Below, in pieces: positions 59,801 to 64,000 of a stretch of 64,000 nt of DNA. The stretch is taken from assembly GCF_034424175.1 (NCBI RefSeq), contig NZ_CP139986.1, forward strand, positions 496,001 to 560,000, read 5' to 3'. A program made the translations under genes and the position numbers. A model generated the notes under the pieces. The model worked only from the letters and a program-made list of their open reading frames with translations. It was not told the origin of the DNA and searched no databases. Position 1 is the first letter of the stretch. Each line of letters starts with the position of its first letter. The DNA is from Kluyvera intermedia (GTDB lineage: Bacteria; Pseudomonadota; Gammaproteobacteria; Enterobacterales; Enterobacteriaceae).

Positions 59801-60681
59801 CGGTGACGGCAAAGAGCCAGCCGACGAGTAATCCGATAGATTTCCACGGCTGGCCGGATCTTCAGTTGCGCTGTGTTGAGTGCTGGTTGTGGGGACAGAA
59901 GTATGGGCGAATTGACGGCGATTTCAGCGTCAAAGGCGACACCTTATCGCTGGATAACGGTTTGATCGACACCGGGTTTGGACGGCTGACTGCCGATGGG
60001 GTCTGGGTGAACTCACCTGCGGGTCAGCGTACGTCGCTGAAGGGAAAAATTCACGGTAATAATATTGACGACGCGGTAGGTTTCTTTGGTGTTTCTACGC
60101 CGATTCGCGATTCTTCCGTTGATGTGGACTACGATTTACATTGGCGGGATAAACCGTGGCAACCGGACATTGCCTCGCTAAACGGTATTCTGAAAGCGCA
60201 TGTTGGCAAAGGGCAGTTTACCGATATCTCGACTGGACATGCCGGGCAACTGCTGCGTCTTCTGAGTGTTGATGCGCTGCTGCGTAAGCTGCGCTTTGAT
60301 TTTAGCGACACTTTTAGTGAAGGTTTCTACTTTGACTCCATCCGCAGTACCGCGTGGATCAAAGACGGTGTATTGAATACAGACGACACGTTGGTGGACG
60401 GCCTGGAGGCAGATATTGCCATGAAAGGCTCGGTCAACCTGGTGCGTCGTGAACTGAATATGGAAGCGATCGTAGCGCCTGAAATCTCGGCCACAGTGGG
60501 CGTCGCCACGGCCTTTGTGGTGAACCCGATCATTGGCGCGGCGGTCTTTGCGGCAACGAAGGTTCTGGGGCCGCTGTGGAACAAGGTGTCGATTCTGCGC
60601 TACCGCATCACCGGCCCGATTGATAAGCCGCAAATTAATGAAGTGCTGCGCCAGCCGCGTAGCAATGATAAAAAGCCATGA
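56875..60681 (+). CDS. yhdP: AsmA-like envelope protein YhdP
   Basis: A 1268-residue inner-membrane-anchored protein with one N-terminal helix (RRLPGILLLTAATLIVIIAL) and a huge periplasmic beta-rich body of the AsmA-like/RBG type. In E. coli YhdP forms a bridge-like groove that, with TamB and YdbH, moves phospholipids towards the outer membrane. The start is GTG 56875, six bases after AAGGAG; ATG 56871 is out of frame. The C-terminal AsmA_2 part includes NTGHAGQLLRLLSVDALLRK. The length is close to the E. coli protein (about 1266). Confidence 0.95.
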   Translation: MRRLPGILLLTAATLIVIIALLVSGLRLALPHLDAWRPTLLGKIEAATGLPVSASQLNASWQTFGPTLDVRDIKAGLTDGGELSIKRASMALDVWQSLLHMRWQFRELTFWQLQIHTNTPLQKNDGGESLKSDRVADLFLRQFDHFTLRDSHLSFLTLSGQRAELAIPQLTWVNDKNRHRAEGELSLSSLTGQHGVMKVRMDMRDENGLLNKGRLWLQADDIDVKPWLGRWMQDNIALTSARFSLEGWASLDKGEISAGDVWLKKGGASWQGDKQEHRLTVDNLTAHLSREKEGWEFRIPDTRITIDDTPWPRGALALAWIPEQEVGGPNNQRSDELRIRASHLSLAGLNGLLPIAENLSPEMADIWRTTQPTGMVDALAIDIPLQNANKIRFNASWDDLAWKQWKLLPGAEHVSGNVAGSVENGSLHVAMQKALMPYEHVFRAPLEIADGVATLNWVNNDKGFMLDGRNIDVQATGVRAAGGFRYLQPKDDQPWLGILAGISTNDGGQAWRYFPENLMGKELVDYLSGAIQAGKAENATLVYGGNPHQFPYPHNEGQFQVYVPLKDATFEFQPDWPALTHQDIDLNFINAGLWMKADKATLGGVTATHLDASIPDYAKEKLLISADINGPGNAVGPYFKETPLSKSLGATLDELQLDGDVSARLHLDIPLDGKLVTATGDVALDNNSLFIKPLDSTLHNLKGRFSFNNGNLTSEPMTATWFNQPLNVNFTTTEGAKAYQVGVDMQADWQPARTGVLPKQLSDALKGNVPWKGNVAIELPYNGSATYKVGITGDLKNVSSHLPSPADKAAGEPLPLKMNVDGNLRSFNLTGNVGSTNHLNSRWLLGNKLKLENAIWASDSRTIPPLPPTPGVELNLPPMDGAQWLALFQKGAADSVSTAAVFPQHITLRTPSLTFAGQQWNNLSLVSQPTAGGTRVEAQGREINASLTMKDATPWQAAVRYLYYNPSVNPIAAPATVTAKSQPTSNPIDFHGWPDLQLRCVECWLWGQKYGRIDGDFSVKGDTLSLDNGLIDTGFGRLTADGVWVNSPAGQRTSLKGKIHGNNIDDAVGFFGVSTPIRDSSVDVDYDLHWRDKPWQPDIASLNGILKAHVGKGQFTDISTGHAGQLLRLLSVDALLRKLRFDFSDTFSEGFYFDSIRSTAWIKDGVLNTDDTLVDGLEADIAMKGSVNLVRRELNMEAIVAPEISATVGVATAFVVNPIIGAAVFAATKVLGPLWNKVSILRYRITGPIDKPQINEVLRQPRSNDKKP

Positions 60682-60719
60682 TTTGACGCAAGCTTCGAAT
60701 TGCCTCAATCTCATAACAC

Positions 60720-60846
60720 TATACACAAAATCATTCAAGTTGCCTCAAGGCGGCAAGGGAGTGAATCCCCAGGAGCGTACATAAGTACGTGACTGGGGTG
60801 AATGAGCGCGGCCAACGCAGAAGCCACTTGAATGATGAAGTGTATA
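60720..60846. repeat. ERIC (IRU) element, 127 bp
   Basis: The element has terminal inverted repeats TATACAC...GTGTATA, sub-terminal ATCATTCAAGT/ACTTGAATGAT, and the ERIC core GTGAATCCCCAGGAGCGTAC-ATAA-GTACGTGACTGGGGTGAATGAGCG. That core matches the classical ERIC1R and ERIC2 primer sites with few changes. The core hairpin is CCCCAG-n3-CGTAC-ATAA-GTACG-n3-CTGGGG. Its length equals the standard full-size ERIC. It occupies most of the 225-base gap between yhdP and tldD and will be transcribed if the two are co-expressed. Confidence 0.93.
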
Positions 60847-60906
60847 ACACCCGGAATACAGGCCCGAAATGCGTAAGACGCGCGGGCATCAACGAGTAGC
60901 GAAATA

Positions 60907-62352
60907 ATGAGTCTAAATCTGGTAAGTGAACAATTGCTGGCGGCAAATGGCCTGAATCATCAGGATCTTTTTGCCATTCTTGGTCAACTCACTGAGCGCC
61001 GTCTTGACTATGGCGATCTCTATTTTCAGTCCAGCTATCACGAATCCTGGGTTTTAGAAGACCGCATCATTAAAGATGGCTCTTACAATATCGACCAGGG
61101 CGTTGGGGTTCGCGCGGTGAGCGGCGAGAAAACCGGTTTTGCCTACGCCGATCAGATCAGCCTGCTGGCGCTGGAGCAAAGCGCGCAAGCCGCGCGTACG
61201 ATTGTGCGTGATACCGGCAATGGCAAGGTGCAGACACTCGGCGCGGTAGAATACTCGCCGCTGTACACCACGCTTGACCCGCTGCAGAGCATGACTCGTG
61301 AAGAGAAGCTAGATATTCTGCGTCGCGTCGACAAAGTTGCCCGTACTGAAGACAAGCGGGTGCAGGAAGTGACCGCCAGCCTGACCGGCGTGTATGAGCT
61401 TATCCTGGTGGCTGCGACTGACGGTACGCTGGCGGCGGATGTTCGCCCACTGGTGCGCCTGTCGGTGAGCGTGCAGGTTGAAGATGATGGTAAACGTGAA
61501 CGCGGCGCGAGCGGCGGCGGCGGTCGTTTTGGTTACGACTATTTCCTCGCTGACCTCGACGGTGAAGTTCGTGCCGATGCGTGGGCGAAAGAAGCCGTGC
61601 GCATGGCGCTGGTTAACCTGTCGGCGGTCGCGGCTCCAGCCGGAACGCTGCCGGTTGTGTTGGGCGCTGGCTGGCCGGGTGTACTGCTGCATGAAGCCGT
61701 TGGTCATGGTCTGGAAGGCGACTTTAACCGTCGTGGCACGTCAGTATTCAGCGGTCAGATGGGGCAGTTAGTTGCCTCCGAGCTGTGTACTATCGTTGAT
61801 GACGGTACGATGACCGACCGTCGTGGATCCGTGGCGATTGACGATGAAGGCACGCCGGGTCAGTACAACACGCTTATCGAAAACGGCATCCTCAAAGGGT
61901 ACATGCAAGACAAGCTCAACGCGCGTCTGATGGGTGTTGCGCCTACCGGTAACGGTCGTCGCGAATCCTACGCACACCTCCCGATGCCGCGCATGACCAA
62001 CACCTATATGCTGGCGGGTAAATCAACGCCGCAGGAAATTATCGAATCCGTTGAGTATGGCCTGTATGCGCCGAACTTCGGCGGCGGTCAGGTGGATATC
62101 ACCTCCGGTAAGTTCGTCTTCTCCACCTCAGAAGCTTACCTGATTGAAAACGGTAAGGTGACTAAAGCGGTAAAAGGCGCGACGTTGATAGGTTCCGGTA
62201 TCGAAACCATGCAGCAGGTGTCGATGGTCGGTAATGACCTGAAGCTGGATAACGGCGTGGGCGTGTGTGGCAAAGAAGGTCAAAGCCTGCCGGTTGGCGT
62301 GGGTCAACCCACGCTGAAGGTGGATAATTTGACGGTGGGCGGCACGGCCTGA
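60907..62352 (+). CDS. tldD: Metalloprotease subunit TldD
   Basis: A 481-residue protein that with PmbA/TldE forms a heterodimeric zinc protease. In E. coli it degrades the antitoxin CcdA and matures microcin B17. The active-site motif HEAVGHGLEGD (the HExxxH type) is near residue 262. The glycine-rich segment GASGGGGRFGYDYF precedes it. It is the last gene of the csrD-side cluster and is followed by a strong terminator. Confidence 0.97.
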   Translation: MSLNLVSEQLLAANGLNHQDLFAILGQLTERRLDYGDLYFQSSYHESWVLEDRIIKDGSYNIDQGVGVRAVSGEKTGFAYADQISLLALEQSAQAARTIVRDTGNGKVQTLGAVEYSPLYTTLDPLQSMTREEKLDILRRVDKVARTEDKRVQEVTASLTGVYELILVAATDGTLAADVRPLVRLSVSVQVEDDGKRERGASGGGGRFGYDYFLADLDGEVRADAWAKEAVRMALVNLSAVAAPAGTLPVVLGAGWPGVLLHEAVGHGLEGDFNRRGTSVFSGQMGQLVASELCTIVDDGTMTDRRGSVAIDDEGTPGQYNTLIENGILKGYMQDKLNARLMGVAPTGNGRRESYAHLPMPRMTNTYMLAGKSTPQEIIESVEYGLYAPNFGGGQVDITSGKFVFSTSEAYLIENGKVTKAVKGATLIGSGIETMQQVSMVGNDLKLDNGVGVCGKEGQSLPVGVGQPTLKVDNLTVGGTA

Positions 62353-62372
62353 CCTGAACTGTTTTGAAAGCG

Positions 62373-62407
62373 AATGGCGCACCTCTAAAAGGTGCGCCAT
62401 TTTTTTA
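62373..62407 (+). terminator. Terminator of tldD
   Basis: AATGGCGCACCT-CTAA-AAGGTGCGCCATT is followed by seven T residues. The T tract overlaps the stop codon of the convergent yagU gene. Confidence 0.93.
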
Positions 62408-63019
62408 TCGTGAATGGTCCAAAGGTATCTCAGGATCGGGTTCGTGAGTGATGCGGTTACGCAAGTCACGACGAATAATTTCAATAGACCAGAACCAAAT
62501 CAGATGGCCCACGATTTCTGATACATGTTCGTACCATGGAAGTTCGAAGAGTGGGGGCGTCAGACCCATCAGAGGGAACGAGAGCATATGGACAAAAAGC
62601 TGAGCTAAAGCACCGGCGAACAAACCTTGCCAGAGTTTTATTTTAGGGAAAACTTCGGCGACTACACAATAGCCTAATGCGAACACGATTGAGAAAATAA
62701 TATGTGTCACGCCGACCCAGTTAAATATATGTCCAGCGAATGTGTAAACGGTTGCATTAGGGTCAACGACACCCAGCCAATCACGTAAAAATACATAAGG
62801 TGGATTGAGGAAATTACGCGAACAATCAATTTGCCCTGCTGCCCGGATTAATTGTTCTGGCGCGCATGCACCGCTGAATAAATCGGTTGGGCTACGTGGA
62901 GGTAACGGAACTTCTGCTCCCCATTTCACAAAGGCGGAGACAATCCCGGCAATGAGCCCAATGAATGCGGCAAGTCCATAGCGCCTACGTGAAGGCGGTG
63001 TTTGTTCAAATAAGTTCAT
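62405..63019 (-). CDS. yagU: DUF1440 inner-membrane protein YagU
   Basis: A 204-residue protein very similar to E. coli YagU as I recall it: MNLFEQTPPSRRRYGLAAF at the start, then KWGAEVPLPPRSPTDLF, and a C-terminal EIIRRDLRNRITHEPDPEIP. It has about four hydrophobic segments. In E. coli it contributes to acid resistance; the mechanism is unknown. E. coli has it far away, beside the CP4-6 prophage. Here it is inserted between tldD and aaeR, which are neighbours in E. coli. Confidence 0.92.
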   Translation of the reverse strand: MNLFEQTPPSRRRYGLAAFIGLIAGIVSAFVKWGAEVPLPPRSPTDLFSGACAPEQLIRAAGQIDCSRNFLNPPYVFLRDWLGVVDPNATVYTFAGHIFNWVGVTHIIFSIVFALGYCVVAEVFPKIKLWQGLFAGALAQLFVHMLSFPLMGLTPPLFELPWYEHVSEIVGHLIWFWSIEIIRRDLRNRITHEPDPEIPLDHSR

Positions 63020-63156
63020 TCTGTGTCCTTGTTTTAAAGTGGCCTAAAAAATACCTTTATTATTTCTATTTTTAATAAAAAACTGTCTAAGTATCAGACA
63101 ACGTAGAAGATAGTCTCGGAATGATAACCGTGTCAATTCGCTAAACATGATAGTCG

Positions 63157-63185
63157 TCCTGAATTACCATGGCGGAAATTCAGGA
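63157..63185. repeat. Perfect inverted repeat upstream of yagU
   Basis: TCCTGAATT (63157-63165) pairs with AATTCAGGA (63177-63185) around an 11-base loop. No T tract follows. It lies in the 224-base gap between yagU and aaeR and could be an operator or a weak terminator. Nothing else identifiable is seen there. Confidence 0.45.
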
Positions 63186-63243
63186 AATATTCATGTAAGA
63201 CATGTCACTTGAGTTATTTAGTTTGGAAGGATGTGTTTTTGAA

Positions 63244-64000
63244 TTACGGCTTTCCTCGCCCTCTCATTTCTTGAAACAATGCCGCCACTTCTACAAAATA
63301 TTCAGTGAGATAGTTAATACAGACCTGGACCTTCAGCGGAAGTTTGTCCTTTTCGGTATACAGTGCGTACACAGGGCGCGGGTCGGATTGATAACGCGGT
63401 AATAAGATCTCCACCTCCCCTCGGTTGATCTCATCAATGGCCCACATCAGCGGCACGTAGGCGAGCCCAGCACCGGCGGATAGCCAACGGGTTAGCGTCA
63501 TCGGATCGTTAGTCACAAAACGTCCTTGTGGGATGAGACGCGTGGAGATCCCTTCCGGAGCGATCAGTTCAAATTCGTTATCCGGGCGCACGCTGTATTC
63601 TAGCCATGAGTGGTTGGCTAAATCGGCCGGTTTTTCAGGAATCCCCGCATGCTGTAAATAACTTTTTGCCGCGCAGACCACCATCGGCATTGCGCCGATA
63701 CGGCGTGAGAAAAGGCTGGAATCCTGCAACGCTCCTACGCGGATGACCACATCCAGACCATCGGCGATAAGATCCGGCGCTGGGATCCCGGTGACTAGGT
63801 TTATCGACAGGCCCGGGTATTTTTTCAACATATCGGCGGTGATCCGGGCGAGGACATTTTGTGCCATAGTTGAAGAACACCCCACGCGCAGGGTACCAAT
63901 GGGGGTGTTGTTAAATGCGTAAAGCTGCTCATGCACTTCCTGTGCTTCGAAAAGCATGCGGCGGCAGCCCTGATAGTAAATTTTACCGGCTTCTGTCAGA
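63244..64000 (-). CDS. aaeR: LysR-family regulator AaeR (5' end outside window)
   Basis: The visible 251 residues begin within LTEAGKIYYQGCRRMLFEAQ, the end of the winged helix-turn-helix linker, and cover the whole effector domain (YAFNNTPIGTLRVGCSSTMA to YFVEVAALFQEMRGRGKP). Agreement with E. coli AaeR is close throughout. AaeR activates the divergent aaeXAB aromatic carboxylic acid efflux genes, expected just beyond the window's right edge. An internal ATG at 63957 is not the true start; the frame is open to the window edge. Confidence 0.93.
   Translation of the reverse strand, partial: LTEAGKIYYQGCRRMLFEAQEVHEQLYAFNNTPIGTLRVGCSSTMAQNVLARITADMLKKYPGLSINLVTGIPAPDLIADGLDVVIRVGALQDSSLFSRRIGAMPMVVCAAKSYLQHAGIPEKPADLANHSWLEYSVRPDNEFELIAPEGISTRLIPQGRFVTNDPMTLTRWLSAGAGLAYVPLMWAIDEINRGEVEILLPRYQSDPRPVYALYTEKDKLPLKVQVCINYLTEYFVEVAALFQEMRGRGKP

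Noticed and set aside
60178..60738. Minus-strand open frame of 186 codons at the end of yhdP
   Set aside because: It is antisense to the conserved AsmA-like domain and partly in the adjoining repeat. It is a shadow frame.
63202..63402. Plus-strand open frame of 66 codons opposite the end of aaeR
   Set aside because: It is antisense to the conserved AaeR C-terminus and has no ribosome site.

Overview
The window is a core chromosomal segment of a member of the Enterobacteriaceae. It carries the S10, spc and alpha ribosomal protein operons in the order and with the regulatory leaders known from Escherichia coli. Most proteins look close to their E. coli counterparts as I remember them; Fis and S10 seem identical. 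The 16S gene and the gene order point to a Kluyvera, Citrobacter, Klebsiella or Enterobacter type organism. I cannot fix the genus by eye. No phage, plasmid, insertion sequence, CRISPR array or defence island is visible.

Layout. 1-2053: 3' end of tufA, then bfd and bfr (iron storage and release) and a short prepilin peptidase. 2169-16064: S10 operon (rpsJ to rpsQ), spc operon (rplN to rpmJ, with secY) and alpha operon (rpsM, rpsK, rpsD, rpoA, rplQ). 16127-17245: yhdN, zntR, arfA. 17198-21967 (minus strand): mscL, trkA, rsmB, fmt, def. 22098-25889: dprA, smg, yrdD, tsaC, aroE, yrdB; yrdA converges from the other strand. 26571-32278: an rRNA operon at the rrnD position (16S, tRNA-Glu, 23S, 5S, tRNA-Thr, 5S). 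32559-38364: yhdV, the AcrEF efflux genes and a frameshifted acrS. 38459-41709: a metallo-beta-lactamase fold hydrolase, dusB-fis and a periplasmic alpha carbonic anhydrase. 41851-49717 (minus strand): prmA, panF, yhdT, accC, accB, aroQ, msrQ, msrP, acuI. 49934-60681: csrD, mreBCD, maf, rng, yhdP. 60720-60846: an ERIC element. 60907 to the end: tldD, yagU and the 3' part of aaeR.

The genes serve translation (ribosomal proteins, rRNA, tRNA, formyl-Met synthesis and deformylation, t6A modification, ribosome rescue), export (SecY), RNA polymerase (alpha), fatty acid and pantothenate metabolism, cell shape (MreBCD), envelope lipid balance (YhdP), ion homeostasis (TrkA, MscL, ZntR, Bfr/Bfd) and efflux. 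Departures from the E. coli layout are: no chiA or gsp operon near bfr; tRNA-Glu instead of tRNA-Ile/tRNA-Ala in the rrn spacer; no yhdWXYZ; a hydrolase in place of yhdJ; a carbonic anhydrase beside dusB; msrPQ beside aroQ; and yagU beside tldD.

I found no convincing undescribed multi-gene system. The observations most worth checking are the frameshift in acrS, a long inverted repeat in the csrD-mreB gap, a compensatory base-pair difference between the two 5S genes, the rrn spacer tRNA, and the hairpin inside arfA. Comparisons with E. coli rest on memory, not on a search.
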